Source of the DNA: Gemmatimonadaceae bacterium
GTDB lineage: Bacteria; Gemmatimonadota; Gemmatimonadetes; Gemmatimonadales; Gemmatimonadaceae
NCBI GenBank assembly: GCA_025358925.1
Contig: JANYHT010000050.1
Coordinates: 267,682-331,681, forward strand
Direction of reading: 5' to 3'
DNA: 64,000 nucleotides
Position numbers and translations under genes: made by a program. Positions 32,828 through 42,914 of this stretch are shown piece by piece; position 1 is the stretch's first letter; every line of letters starts with the position of its first letter. The notes below the pieces were generated by a model. It was not told the DNA's origin. It saw nothing but the letters and a program-made list of their open reading frames with translations, and searched no databases.

Positions 32828-34060
32828 ATGCTTCGCACTGTACACACGACTGTCGCCGTCGCATTCGCTACCGTGCTGGCGGCGGCCAACACCAGCCGCG
32901 CGCAACCCGCACCTGCCGTTGCCGATGCCATCTCGGTTATCCATAGCGCGACGCTGCTGGACGGACGTGGCGCATCGATGCGGAATGTGTGGGTCGTCGT
33001 GCGGGGACGTCGCATTGAGCGGGTCAGCACCACCGCGATCAATATTCCTGGCGCGCGAGCCATTGAACTCGGCTCCGCCACATTGTTGCCCGGTCTTATC
33101 GACGGGCACGTGCATCCAGGGTGGTACGTCGATCGGCAAGGCAAGCGCAACTCTGCGCGTAGTGGTGATACACCGGCGCAGGCGGCGCTCGCGCGCGCCG
33201 GTAACCTGTACGCAACGCTGATGGCTGGTTTCACGACTATTCAAAGTGTTGGTGGCATTGAAGATCTTGAGCTGCGTGATGCGACAGCGCGAGACATCAT
33301 TCCCGGTCCGCGTATTCTCACGTCGATCACGCAATTGAGTTCGACGCGGCCGTCGCCCGATTCGCTCCGCGCGCAGGTTCGTGCGTTGCACGCGCAGACG
33401 GCCGATCTCATCAAACTCTTTTCATCGTCTGGGCTCGGCGCGGGCGGTGCGCAGACACTCTCGGATGAGCAAATCGCGGCAATATGTGGGGAGGCAAAAA
33501 GTTTAGGTCTTCGGACGTTGGTGCACGCAATTAGTGCTGTCAGTATTCGCGCGGCCGTAATGGGCGGATGTACGCAAATTGAGCACGGGACATTTGCTAC
33601 GGATGTGGAGCTCAAACTCATGGCACAGCACGGGACAATCTTCGATCCGCAAGTGTGTCTCGTGTTTCAGAACTACGTGGATCATCCCGACGCGTATAGT
33701 TTCACCGATTCGTCACTCGCGCCGCTCAAGGCAGCGATACCAACGGCGACGGCCATGTTTGCGCGTGCCATTAACACACCAGGGCTCAAGATTGTCTTTG
33801 GAACGGATGCGGTGGCGCTTGCCCACGGTCGCAACGCGGAAGAAATGATTTGTCGCGTACGTGCCGGGCAGTCAGCGATGGACGTGATTGTGTCGGCAAC
33901 ATCAGCAGGTGCCGCCGCACTTGGCATGGCCGAGCATCTGGGCGTGGTGGCGGGCGGTTATGAAGCGGACCTTGTCGCCGTGGATGGTGATCCGTCGCGC
34001 GACATCACAGCGATGCAGCGCGTGGTGTTTGTGATGCGCGGTGGAACGCGGTATCGCTAA
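32828..34060 (+). CDS. amidohydrolase family protein (imidazolonepropionase-like), exported
   Basis: ..ELGSATLLPGLIDGHVHPGWYVDR..QIEHGTFATDVELKLMAQHGTIFDPQ..IVFGTDAVALAHGRNAEEM.. Confidence 0.9.
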   Translation: MLRTVHTTVAVAFATVLAAANTSRAQPAPAVADAISVIHSATLLDGRGASMRNVWVVVRGRRIERVSTTAINIPGARAIELGSATLLPGLIDGHVHPGWYVDRQGKRNSARSGDTPAQAALARAGNLYATLMAGFTTIQSVGGIEDLELRDATARDIIPGPRILTSITQLSSTRPSPDSLRAQVRALHAQTADLIKLFSSSGLGAGGAQTLSDEQIAAICGEAKSLGLRTLVHAISAVSIRAAVMGGCTQIEHGTFATDVELKLMAQHGTIFDPQVCLVFQNYVDHPDAYSFTDSSLAPLKAAIPTATAMFARAINTPGLKIVFGTDAVALAHGRNAEEMICRVRAGQSAMDVIVSATSAGAAALGMAEHLGVVAGGYEADLVAVDGDPSRDITAMQRVVFVMRGGTRYR

Positions 34061-34083
34061 GCGCCGACAGCTGTGCGGATGGC

Positions 34084-34509
34084 TTACCGTGAACCCAATT
34101 CGAACATGAACCCCATATTGCTGATACTTGTTGTGAGCAGGCGACCATTGACGGCAATGGGAACGAACTTCGCATACGTGAGAAATTCGCGGACGGACCG
34201 TCCGAACGCACGATTTGATTCTTCGGTGATTTGGACGGAGTGGCGAATGACGCGCCCCATGGTATCGAGCACGAACGACGCGCGAACGTGCCCCTCGATG
34301 CGGCTGGTCCGCAATTCTGCTGGGTACTCTGGACCGCGGCCCATGATCGGGCGCACTAAAATTTGTGACGCTTTTTCTGTTATATCGAGCACTGTATCAG
34401 CGGCAACACTGGTGTACGTGCCGCACGGGCGCGGTGCGTGGCGCGCACTGATCGACGCTGTACCGGAGACAAGGCTGACGAGAGCAGCGTAGACACTTAT
34501 GCGAAGCAT
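34084..34509 (-). CDS. TonB C-terminal domain (energy-transducer-like) protein
   Basis: ..YPAELRTSRIEGHVRASFVLDTMGRVIRHSVQITEESNRAFGRSVREFLTYAKFVPI.. Confidence 0.75.
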   Translation of the reverse strand: MLRISVYAALVSLVSGTASISARHAPRPCGTYTSVAADTVLDITEKASQILVRPIMGRGPEYPAELRTSRIEGHVRASFVLDTMGRVIRHSVQITEESNRAFGRSVREFLTYAKFVPIAVNGRLLTTSISNMGFMFELGSR

Positions 34510-34609
34510 GCACAGAATGGTTGAAGACAGACCCTGTGGCGTTTCGCCGCAGCGGTTTGATAGATGATGTGGTGAGCGCGCGTCGGCTGCAAGGGCTTCG
34601 CGTTGCGGC

Positions 34610-34850
34610 GAACGGCTGCAACAGCAAACTACGACAGCGAATCACGCGAATTGATTGGTGCGGGGGTGAAGTATTTGTCGTCAACGCGAATCCGTAATTC
34701 TTTTTTATGGCCTCGCGCAAAGCATCCTTCTGAGCACAGCTCCAAATCAGAAAATAAAATCACGGTTGGTCAGCGACGCGTCGAGGTCGGCATCCGTGAT
34801 GTACAAATTCGCGTAATTCGCGGCTGCTGTTTGCCGTTCTAACTCGCCGG
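34610..34850. repeat. solitary palindromic element related in its arms to the 24.8-25.7 kb array
   Basis: Left arm gaacggctgcaacagcaaactacgacagcgaatcacgcgaatt; right arm aattcgcgtaattcgcggctgctgtttgccgttc (near reverse complement). Confidence 0.55.
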
Positions 34851-35321
34851 TGATCGCGCCGCCGGAGATCCGCGCACGAACGCAATGAAATCAACCGCTG
34901 CCGGTGCATGCCCCCCATTCGACAGTAACTGATTCACTTTGCCGCGGTGATACTGACTGTGCAGCAGGACATGCAAAAGTATGTCGCCAACCGACGTGTT
35001 GAACGAGCGACCCGCGCTATTCATATACGACGCTATGGCGTCGAGCTCTTGAGCTGAAAGCCGCTCGAGGTATGCGTCATACCGCGCGGTCACACTACAA
35101 CGCAAAGCGTCCACAGCATCCGGTGTAAGCGTTGGCCATACTGCAACCGTTGGCGTTTGCTGCTCAAGTCGCGCAATCCACACGGCATCGGCGGCAAGGA
35201 TGTGCGCATATTCGCGCCATGCGGTGTCGGCGTGACGCGCTCGTTGCAGTGCATCCCAAAGTATCGCGTCGGCCCATACGGCGTGTGCCCACATTTGGCG
35301 CAAAACAGAAAGAATGTCCAT
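34839..35321 (-). CDS. DinB family protein
   Basis: ..MWAHAVWADAILWDALQ..EYAHILAADAVWIARL..VGDILLHVLLHSQYHRGKVNQLLSNGG.. DinB/YfiT His motifs. Confidence 0.88.
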   Translation of the reverse strand: MDILSVLRQMWAHAVWADAILWDALQRARHADTAWREYAHILAADAVWIARLEQQTPTVAVWPTLTPDAVDALRCSVTARYDAYLERLSAQELDAIASYMNSAGRSFNTSVGDILLHVLLHSQYHRGKVNQLLSNGGHAPAAVDFIAFVRGSPAARSPAS

Positions 35322-35807
35322 CTACGGATGCACGGCGCGTCGTTGCCGCAGAACTTCGTACACAGCGATCGCCACGCTCGTTGACAAGTTGAGTGAACGC
35401 ACGCGTGCTGATTCGATTGGCATCGCCACGAACCGCTCGTGATATCGCGCATGCAGGTCGGCGGGCAATCCACCGGTCTCGCGTCCGAAAATGAGCACCA
35501 CTCCCGGCGTTGCCGCGAGTGGTGCATCCCAGAACAATTGTGTCGCTTTTGTTGAGAAGAAATATGGTTCACCAAACGACGGTAATTCACGTTCAAACGC
35601 GTCCCAACTCGGCCACACACGCACGTCGACATGTTCCCAGTAATCGAGCCCTGCGCGTTTCACTTCGCGCTCATCGAGCGAAAAACCAAGCGGTTCGATG
35701 AGGTGCAGCGTGGCACCAGCGGCGAGACACGTGCGGCCCGCGTTGCCGGTGTTCCAGTGAATTTCAGGGTGCACCAGCACAACGTGTGTCGTCAAGGGTC
35801 GTGTCAA
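35322..35807 (-). CDS. trmL: tRNA (cytidine(34)-2'-O)-methyltransferase
   Basis: SPOUT motifs: VLVHPEIHWNTGNAGRTCLAAGATLHLIEPLGF..LIFGRETGGLP..PIESARVRSLNLSTSVAIAVYE. Confidence 0.93.
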   Translation of the reverse strand: MTRPLTTHVVLVHPEIHWNTGNAGRTCLAAGATLHLIEPLGFSLDEREVKRAGLDYWEHVDVRVWPSWDAFERELPSFGEPYFFSTKATQLFWDAPLAATPGVVLIFGRETGGLPADLHARYHERFVAMPIESARVRSLNLSTSVAIAVYEVLRQRRAVHP

Positions 35808-36346
35808 TAAATGCGTTTGTTGCCCCGACCAATGGCATCAAACAACTCACCAGCAGCGAGTTGCCACCACGTGCGGCTATCGGGTACGTCGTTCGTGCGC
35901 CCGGCGGCTTCGTCGGCGAGTTCCTGCAACTCAAACTCCCACATTTCGCGCGAGTCTTCTGGCAAAATTCCGCCGTTTGGTAAAAAGCACATCCCGTCTT
36001 CGTCGTCGAACACCACGAGCCCAAGTGTGGTTGCAAGATGGACGATCTGCGCGATCTGCAGCGTCGGCTCTTCCTCTGGGAGCGAGATGCGATACACCGC
36101 CGTGGTGCACGTCTTCACGCTCACCGTCGGATCACTCCCCCAGTATTCCGTCAGGCTGCGACCCGCAAGTCGTTCAACTGGCATCGCGTTGTACTGCGCG
36201 ACCATCGCGGCGCCTAAGTCCACGAGCGGTGCGTGCGCGTAGTCAGGCACCGCGCTCAATCGCTCCATAATTTCCAACGCTTCGTGATGCGTGGACGGAA
36301 GCGGCTCGTGCCGAACGGGGTCCCAGATACAGATGTCGTAGTGCAT
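35804..36346 (-). CDS. hypothetical protein
   Basis: 180-aa ORF immediately upstream of trmL on the same strand (4-nt overlap); no family recognised. Confidence 0.65.
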   Translation of the reverse strand: MHYDICIWDPVRHEPLPSTHHEALEIMERLSAVPDYAHAPLVDLGAAMVAQYNAMPVERLAGRSLTEYWGSDPTVSVKTCTTAVYRISLPEEEPTLQIAQIVHLATTLGLVVFDDEDGMCFLPNGGILPEDSREMWEFELQELADEAAGRTNDVPDSRTWWQLAAGELFDAIGRGNKRIY

Positions 36347-36385
36347 CGTGTCTCGTGCGTTGAAGGTGGTTGTGGAACGCAGCGC

Positions 36386-38731
36386 CTACTCGTCGGCCTT
36401 GCCCGCTTGCCACCCCACCAATTGTTTCGCGACGGGCAGCTCGCGTACACGTATGCCTGTTGCGGCGAAAATTGCATTCATGATTGCACCACCGGCGGGC
36501 GGCACACCGGGTTCACCAATGCCACCGGGCAACCCTTCACTCGGTACCAAATGCACATCGACGATGTGTGGCGCCGCGCGCATCCGTGTGACGCCATAGT
36601 CACGAAAATTTGCTTGCACCACGCGTCCGTCGGCAAATGCTATTTCGCTGTACAGCACATTGCTCATCGCCATGATGAGCGCGCCTTCCATCTGCGACTT
36701 GGCACGATCCGGATTGGCGATGAAGCCGGCATCCACGGCGACCGTGGTCTTCGGTACCAGCACCGTGCCGTCGGGCAGTACCTCCACCTCAACGACCATC
36801 GCGACATACGACAAGAAGCTGCGATGCATCGCAATGCCGCGTCCGCGACCGCGCGGTAACGCGGTGCCGCGCCATCCACTCTTGTCGATTGCCAGTTCCA
36901 CAACGCGACGAGCGCGCGCCGTGTCGAGCGGATGGTCGGTCCAATTTGCGCCATAGTTACTCGCCGGTTTCACAAGGCCTGCCTTTGACAGATCCACTGT
37001 GCGATCAGGTCCTAACAACGACAACAAGAAGTCGGCAGAGTCTTTCTTTGCCGCGTGTGCGAGTTCGTCGACAAACGAGCCAATGGCAAACCCATGATGA
37101 ATGGCGTTAACGCTGCGATACCAACCGATGCGTGTGTGCGCTACGGCGGGGCAAATCTCGACGCTCATGTTTGGAATATCAAACGGAATATCGCTCGCAC
37201 CATTGGTCAGTTCATCGGGCTCAGCGCCCGCCACGTTTGGCGCGAACGTCGCCCCAATGGCCGGATACGCCGAACGATGCAACCATGAAGTCACCTTCCC
37301 GTTCGCATCGAGTCCCGCTTCCATGTGATGCGCGGCGACCGAGTGCAGATAGGAGTTGCGTAGGTCATCCTCGCGTGTCCACTGCACGCGCACTGGCGCA
37401 CCTATTTCACGTGAGAGAAACGCAGCTTCACACACGAAATCAGGTTTTGATTTTCGACCAAAACCACCGCCCAGCAGAGTCACATGCACGGTGACATTTG
37501 CCGCGTCAATCTTGAGATATTGGGCAATGGTGTTGCGCGCATCCATCGGTGATTGCGTAGGTGCCCATGCTTCAACTTTTCCGTTGGTCACGTTGGCCAA
37601 CGCGGCAACCGGCTCCATCTGCGCATGCGACAAATGCGGCATGTAATATTCGGCCTTCACCGTGCGACTTGCCGCAGCGAGTCCTTTCGTGATATCGCCG
37701 ACAGCGCGGCCAGCCTTGCCCGGTTGGCGAACGGAATTCATCAAGGTCGTTTTGTATTGCACGCTGTCGTATGAAGCATTTACCCCGTTGTCCCATGTAA
37801 TTTTAAGCGCGTCGCGTCCTTTGATGGCCGCCCACGTATTTTTTGCGATCACCGCGACGCCGCCGAGCGGTAAATACGCACCGGGGATTGGTGTTTCTGG
37901 AATGCGTACGATGCGTTCAACGCCCGCGACTTTTAATGCGAGACTGTCGTCGACGCTGAGCGCCTTGCCGCCCCACACTGGAGGACGCGCGATGACGGCG
38001 AACTTCATGCCCGGCAATGTGACGTCGGCACCATAGATGGCCTTGCCTGTCGTCATTGCTACGAGATCGATCGACGTCATTTTCTTGCCTTCCCAACGCC
38101 GCTCGGACGGTGCTTTGATGCGCACGCGCTCTTTTGTGGGCATGGCAATGGTGCGCGCTGTCGTCACCAACGCACCGAAAGACTTTGTGCGTCCGCTTGC
38201 GGTGTGCACAACAGCACCGTTGCGCGCCTTCACGTCGGTCGATGCAACACCCCATTCTTTCGCCGCTGCGTCCTCCATCAGCGCGCGCACCGTAGCACCG
38301 GCTTCGCGATATTTCGAGAGGAAATCGCGAATACTGGTGGAACCGTCCGTGTTTTGACTCCCGTATTTTTTCTCGTCGCCCAATGCCTGTTCGACGCGAC
38401 ATTTTGTCCAGTCAGCTTCCATTTCGTCGGCGATGATCATCGGCATGGTGGTGCGAATGCCCTGGCCCATTTCGGACCGGTGGCAAAGGATGGTGACGAT
38501 GCCGTCGTCGCCGATTCGCACGTACACGTGTGGCGCCCACGGTTCCGCGCTCAGTGTGAACATACCGTCTGCGGCGTCTAGCCGACGCACACCGAGCGTG
38601 CTCGCGGCGAGCACGAGTCCTCCGACGCCGAGCAATTTGACGAAATCACGACGCTGCGTATCCGAGACTGTTGACGATGGAGGCCGCGTGATAGATGCTG
38701 ACATCCACGGAAGAAATTTGTGCGCGCTCAT
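36386..38731 (-). CDS. molybdopterin-binding subunit of a xanthine dehydrogenase/isoquinoline 1-oxidoreductase-type enzyme
   Basis: [18 protein letters not shown] Tat-like signal; ..[67 protein letters not shown].. IorB-like. Confidence 0.92.
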   Translation of the reverse strand: MSAHKFLPWMSASITRPPSSTVSDTQRRDFVKLLGVGGLVLAASTLGVRRLDAADGMFTLSAEPWAPHVYVRIGDDGIVTILCHRSEMGQGIRTTMPMIIADEMEADWTKCRVEQALGDEKKYGSQNTDGSTSIRDFLSKYREAGATVRALMEDAAAKEWGVASTDVKARNGAVVHTASGRTKSFGALVTTARTIAMPTKERVRIKAPSERRWEGKKMTSIDLVAMTTGKAIYGADVTLPGMKFAVIARPPVWGGKALSVDDSLALKVAGVERIVRIPETPIPGAYLPLGGVAVIAKNTWAAIKGRDALKITWDNGVNASYDSVQYKTTLMNSVRQPGKAGRAVGDITKGLAAASRTVKAEYYMPHLSHAQMEPVAALANVTNGKVEAWAPTQSPMDARNTIAQYLKIDAANVTVHVTLLGGGFGRKSKPDFVCEAAFLSREIGAPVRVQWTREDDLRNSYLHSVAAHHMEAGLDANGKVTSWLHRSAYPAIGATFAPNVAGAEPDELTNGASDIPFDIPNMSVEICPAVAHTRIGWYRSVNAIHHGFAIGSFVDELAHAAKKDSADFLLSLLGPDRTVDLSKAGLVKPASNYGANWTDHPLDTARARRVVELAIDKSGWRGTALPRGRGRGIAMHRSFLSYVAMVVEVEVLPDGTVLVPKTTVAVDAGFIANPDRAKSQMEGALIMAMSNVLYSEIAFADGRVVQANFRDYGVTRMRAAPHIVDVHLVPSEGLPGGIGEPGVPPAGGAIMNAIFAATGIRVRELPVAKQLVGWQAGKADE

Positions 38732-39195
38732 CGCGGCATCTCCGCCGCTGCTTTGATCGCGGCGCGTATGCGTGGGTATGTGCCGCATCGACAAATGTGT
38801 CCGTTCATCGCCGCGTCGATATCGGTGTCACTGGGTTTAACGTGTTGTTTGAGCAGGTTCGCGGCCTGCATGATTTGTCCACTTTGGCAGAAGCCGCATT
38901 GCGGAACATCGATCTCGCGCCACGCGAGCTGCAGTGGATGTTCTCCGCTTGGATGCAATCCTTCAATGGTTGTGACGCTGGCATCGTTCAGTGTTTGCAT
39001 GCGACGTTGACATGCGCGAACCGGTGCGCCATCCACATGCACCGTGCATGCCCCACATTGCGAAATGCCGCAGCCGTACTTGGTGCCAGTGAGCGCCAGT
39101 TCGTCGCGGAGGAACCACAACAGCGGCATCGTTGCGTCGCCGTCGAACGTTCGACGCGTTCCGTTCACTGTGAGTGTGATTGGGGCGGAATTCAT
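38728..39195 (-). CDS. (2Fe-2S)-binding subunit of the molybdenum hydroxylase
   Basis: ..[71 protein letters not shown]. Confidence 0.94.
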   Translation of the reverse strand: MNSAPITLTVNGTRRTFDGDATMPLLWFLRDELALTGTKYGCGISQCGACTVHVDGAPVRACQRRMQTLNDASVTTIEGLHPSGEHPLQLAWREIDVPQCGFCQSGQIMQAANLLKQHVKPSDTDIDAAMNGHICRCGTYPRIRAAIKAAAEMPR

Positions 39196-39321
39196 ACGAT
39201 GTCCGGAAAATGGGAGCGTGTTGAAATTCACTCCCTGTAGCTTCGCACGAAAGCGGGTGAATCGCGAGTGGGGATGGCGTGATCGGCCACCCCCGAACGT
39301 GTCCTCCCACGTCGCGTTCGG

Positions 39322-39858
39322 CTACGTATCGAGTACGCGATCCACCCGTCGCTTCCGGCTTAATGCGACCGCCGTCACCAGCGCAAACAAAATGCCCACG
39401 GGTAATGGTTCGAGCAGCGTATACGCAATGTTGACGAGCGGATTCTTGTACATCTCTTTGAATTCCGTCATCTGCTTCGTTTGCGCGGCGATTTGCGCGT
39501 CAGTTGCGCCAGATGTTTTCGCCTTCTCGACGGCGTACGCTGCGTACTTGTCCCCGAAATCCGGAGCCAATTTGTAATAAATCAACTCCCATGTTGTCAC
39601 ATAGCACACAGTCGCAATGGCCGTGATCAGGAGACCGACCGACAACGCGCGGCCAAACGTGACGCGACCCCCGCCGACCGTATCCCGATACGACTTGACG
39701 CCAAAAAACACCATGAGAAACGCCAGCACCATCGTGGTATAGCCGATAATGGCGCCATTTTCAAAACCAATCTTGTCTTGGAACGGCAGGGTGAGGAGCA
39801 TCATCGCCGAAAGGACGGCACCGGCAATGAGCCCGAACGTCAGTACGATTTTTCGCAT
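39322..39858 (-). CDS. DUF4199 family membrane protein
   Basis: MRKIVLTFGLIAGAVLSAMMLLTLPFQDKIGFENGAIIGYTTMVLAFLMVFFGVKSYRDTVGGGRVTFGRAL.. Confidence 0.85.
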   Translation of the reverse strand: MRKIVLTFGLIAGAVLSAMMLLTLPFQDKIGFENGAIIGYTTMVLAFLMVFFGVKSYRDTVGGGRVTFGRALSVGLLITAIATVCYVTTWELIYYKLAPDFGDKYAAYAVEKAKTSGATDAQIAAQTKQMTEFKEMYKNPLVNIAYTLLEPLPVGILFALVTAVALSRKRRVDRVLDT

Positions 39859-40006
39859 CGCAACTCCTGGTTGGTTAAGGACGGCCGATTCTACTCGCCG
39901 ACGTCGTCCGTGCGCGTCACCCGAAGGTATGATTTTGCACAATTCTGCGCGAAATCATACGAACGTAGGGGGTTGGATGCGTTATCACGCTGTCACGACG
40001 ACGCTC

Positions 40007-40350
40007 CTACCGCGTCGACCGCTCCTCGCGGCGACCCGTACCCCACGTCAGACCGAAAAACAGTCGTGACGCCGTTGGTCGCAAACCTTTACTTTCTCCG
40101 TCACGCGATGCGGCCCAACCCACATACACATCGCGGTACCGCGCCGTCAGTCCGTACTCACCTTCAATGCCGCTGACCCTGTCTCCCGACGCCGACACTC
40201 GCCTTTGCTGACCTTTGTATCGAGATAGTACACCTTGAACGCGTAGCGTAACCCAAGAAACGGCGTAATCGTTGCTCCGCGGTACACCGGCTGTTCGATG
40301 CCAACGGAAAACCCGCCGCGCACCACGGCCACGCGCGACGATCCACGTCG
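40007..40350 (-). pseudogene. outer-membrane beta-barrel protein remnant
   Basis: ..GGFSVGIEQPVYRGATITPFLGLRYAFKVYYLDTKVSKGE (one frame) and RVSASGDRVSGIEGEYGLTARYRDVYVGWAASRDGESKGLRPTASRLFFGLTWGTG (another); no complete N-terminus before araC. Confidence 0.5.
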
Positions 40351-40415
40351 ACAGTAATACTGTGGTGTGCGTCAACTGGCGTTTCTTGTGTCCGCTCGAA
40401 TGTCGCGCGCCGCAA

Positions 40416-41471
40416 CTATGCCGTCGCAGGAACATTGCGGACCCTCGCTCTCGGGCTCGTGCCCGTCCATCGCTTAAACGCTCGCGAAAACGCCGCTGGA
40501 TCTGAAAACCCCACCCGCTGTGCAACGTCGCCAACGGACAACGTGCGATCGCGTAAATAGTGCAGCGCCATCATATGTCGGGCGTCGTCGAGGATTTGTT
40601 CGAACGTGGCCTCTTCCGCTTTTAACGCACGGTACAGCGTGGGCCGACTCATGGCCAGTAACGTCGAGATACGATCCATGCTCACGCGACCCGTATGCAA
40701 GATCGGCAGTAGCGTCGCCTCCACTCGACCGCGCGTTGAACGCATTTGCGCGAGTGTTTTCAGCAACGCGTCGGCGTGCACCGTGAGCACACCAAGCGAA
40801 TAGCGCGGAGCACGCGCGATGCGTTGCACGAGCCAAGCGGGGTCGAATAAAATCGCGCTCTGCGCACACCCAAATTTTACGGGTACACCCAACACGCGGA
40901 CATATTCCTCGCACGATAGCGGTGCGTCATGCGCGAACTGCACCGCATACACGAGCCCTGGGTCGAACATCTTGCGTACGCTCGTCACCATGCGCGTGAA
41001 TGTCGACTCGGTAAGTTCGGGACACAGGCCGTAGTGTTGCCGGTTGTCGATGAGCCAGACGCCACGCTCATCATGCTGTAGCACGTAATGATTTTCACCG
41101 TGCACACCGCCCACGTCCAGCGCAATGCGTCCGTATCGATTGAGCATCACAAACGCCTCGGTCACGGTTTCACAAGCGGCGCCAATTAGTGCAATGATCG
41201 AAAGATCCGCACAGTTAGTCGATGCGCCAAAATGTAGTGCCAGCGCCGGATCACTACACACTGATTGCGCGCCGCGCATCAGCGCGATGTACTGCAGCAG
41301 CGGCACGCGATTGAAGTGATCTGCAAGCAACGATGGATGGATCCCCGAGTGCTCCAGCAGCGCCTCGCGACCGGCGCCGTGTAACACGGCATACTCGAGC
41401 AGACCATGCGCGTAACCCGCGGCCATCGTCACGTCGGTGAGTGTTGCGGTTGCGGTGTCGCCGGAAGTCAT
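40416..41471 (-). CDS. AraC family transcriptional regulator (OruR-type N-terminal domain)
   Basis: ..ISTLLAMSRPTLYRALKAEEATFEQILDDARHMMALHYLRDRTLSVGDVAQRVGFSDPAAFSRAFKRWTGTSP.. HTH_18; start among 41471-41537 uncertain. Confidence 0.9.
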   Translation of the reverse strand: MTSGDTATATLTDVTMAAGYAHGLLEYAVLHGAGREALLEHSGIHPSLLADHFNRVPLLQYIALMRGAQSVCSDPALALHFGASTNCADLSIIALIGAACETVTEAFVMLNRYGRIALDVGGVHGENHYVLQHDERGVWLIDNRQHYGLCPELTESTFTRMVTSVRKMFDPGLVYAVQFAHDAPLSCEEYVRVLGVPVKFGCAQSAILFDPAWLVQRIARAPRYSLGVLTVHADALLKTLAQMRSTRGRVEATLLPILHTGRVSMDRISTLLAMSRPTLYRALKAEEATFEQILDDARHMMALHYLRDRTLSVGDVAQRVGFSDPAAFSRAFKRWTGTSPRARVRNVPATA

Positions 41472-41591
41472 GTTGTTGATCTGTGCGATCATGGTGGCCG
41501 TGGTGCCGACGACATATGCTCGGTGTTCAGTAGCCACGCCATCTGCGCGTCGCTGTCCTTGGATCTACGGCAACGCACGGAGCGGGTTTCG

Positions 41592-42392
41592 TTGACACAC
41601 CATCGAATAGGAAGTACGCTGCTTCGGAGCGCGGCTGTGTTGTGGTACGTCGTGGCAGTTGTTGGACAGTTAATGTTCGCGCTGTACATCACGGTGCTTT
41701 ACGGCGGTGGCGCGTTGCGCGGAGACCTCACTGTTTTTAACGCCGTCATGCCGAAGGGCTACGTGCAAGGTGACGCGCTGGGGAATGCCACGGTCTTCGT
41801 GCATTTAGCACTCGCCGTAGCCATCATCATTGGCGGTGCGTTGCAACTCATACCGTGGGTGCGAAAACACGCGCCCTGGCTGCATCGCCGCGTTGGCCGC
41901 ACGTACATCATGGCTGCAGTATTGATCAGTGTTGGCGGATTATATCTCGTGTGGGTGCGCGGGGCAGTGGGTGACGTGACGCAGCATATCGCGTCAACGC
42001 TCAATGCGTCATTGATTGTGAGTTGCGGTATTCTCGCGTGGCGTGCGGCGCGAGCGAGCGATTTTGATCAGCACCGCCGTTGGGCGTTGCGCTTCTTTCT
42101 TTCGGCAAGCGGAGTATGGTTTTTCCGCGTTGGTCTCATGCTGTGGTTGCTGATCTTTCGACGTCCCGCGGGCTTTGATGCAAAGACATTTGAAGGTCCA
42201 TTTTTATCGACCTTGGCATTTGCGGAATCAATTGTGCCGCTCGCGATGCTGCAGCTATATCTGTGGGCACACGAGACTGCGGGCGATCGCGCGCAGGTCA
42301 TCGTTGCAATGCTGCTCGTGGTGCTCACATGCGCGATGGCGGTCGGGATTGTTGGCGCGACGCTGGGCATGTGGTTGCCAAAGATGCGCTGA
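41592..42392 (+). CDS. DUF2306-like membrane protein
   Basis: ..VVGQLMFALYITVLYGGGALRGD..LALAVAIIIGGALQLIPWVRKHAPWLHRRVGRTYIMAAVLISVGGLYLVW..DFDQHRRWALRFFLSASGVWFFRVGLM..; TTG start inferred. Confidence 0.75.
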   Translation: MTHHRIGSTLLRSAAVLWYVVAVVGQLMFALYITVLYGGGALRGDLTVFNAVMPKGYVQGDALGNATVFVHLALAVAIIIGGALQLIPWVRKHAPWLHRRVGRTYIMAAVLISVGGLYLVWVRGAVGDVTQHIASTLNASLIVSCGILAWRAARASDFDQHRRWALRFFLSASGVWFFRVGLMLWLLIFRRPAGFDAKTFEGPFLSTLAFAESIVPLAMLQLYLWAHETAGDRAQVIVAMLLVVLTCAMAVGIVGATLGMWLPKMR

Positions 42393-42399
42393 GTGCGAT

Positions 42400-42488
42400 G
42401 CTCGGCCGTGCTATTGAGTCAACGCCATCCGTTCAATCGCCGGCAGTCGTACGGTGATCAATCGACGCATACGTTCGAGCACAGCCGC
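42400..42488. repeat. left copy of a ~90-nt direct repeat flanking the nor cluster
   Basis: gctcggccgtgctattgagtcaacgccatccgttcaatcgccggcagtcgtacggtgatcaatcgacgcatacgttcgagcacagccgc; 83 of 91 aligned columns identical to 48227-48317. Confidence 0.85.
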
Positions 42489-42764
42489 GTCATCCGCCGC
42501 CGTCGCGTCTGGCGACAATCAACGCGCCTCCGCGAAAGGTGAGCCCGTCTGGCATCGAACGATTGCCGTGCATGGCAGATGATGCGGTGGGGTCGCTGAC
42601 GAATGCGCGAACGCCGAGAGCACACGTTGCCTTTCGGCATTTGCTCTATCGCATGTCGGCGGGTAGCCGTATGTATCTCTGCTGTTGATTGCGTCGGCCC
42701 CGCAGGACACGTCCGTTCGTACGCCAGCGGCACATCCAAACTCTGCATTTTCTGTGAGGCGCCA

Positions 42765-42905
42765 ATGCCGGATCCGAGTCTCTCGCTGCCACCAGCGGCT
42801 GGCATCATCAGGGCGCTTTCCCTGCTGATGATCGCGCTTATGGTGGGTGCCATCATTTACGCCACGTGGATCGTGATCGCGAATTGGAGTCACATCGGAG
42901 TTTGA
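42765..42905 (+). CDS. small single-TM protein immediately upstream of norC
   Basis: 46 aa MPDPSLSLPPAAGIIRALSLLMIALMVGAIIYATWIVIANWSHIGV; stop 9 nt before the norC ATG with GGAGG between. Confidence 0.6.
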   Translation: MPDPSLSLPPAAGIIRALSLLMIALMVGAIIYATWIVIANWSHIGV

Positions 42906-42914
42906 GGAGGCAAG

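Noticed and set aside
42600-42764. Possible FNR/NNR box (ttgattgcgtcggc) upstream of the nor operon
   Set aside because: Only one half-site fits TTGAT-N4-ATCAA; not distinguishable from chance.
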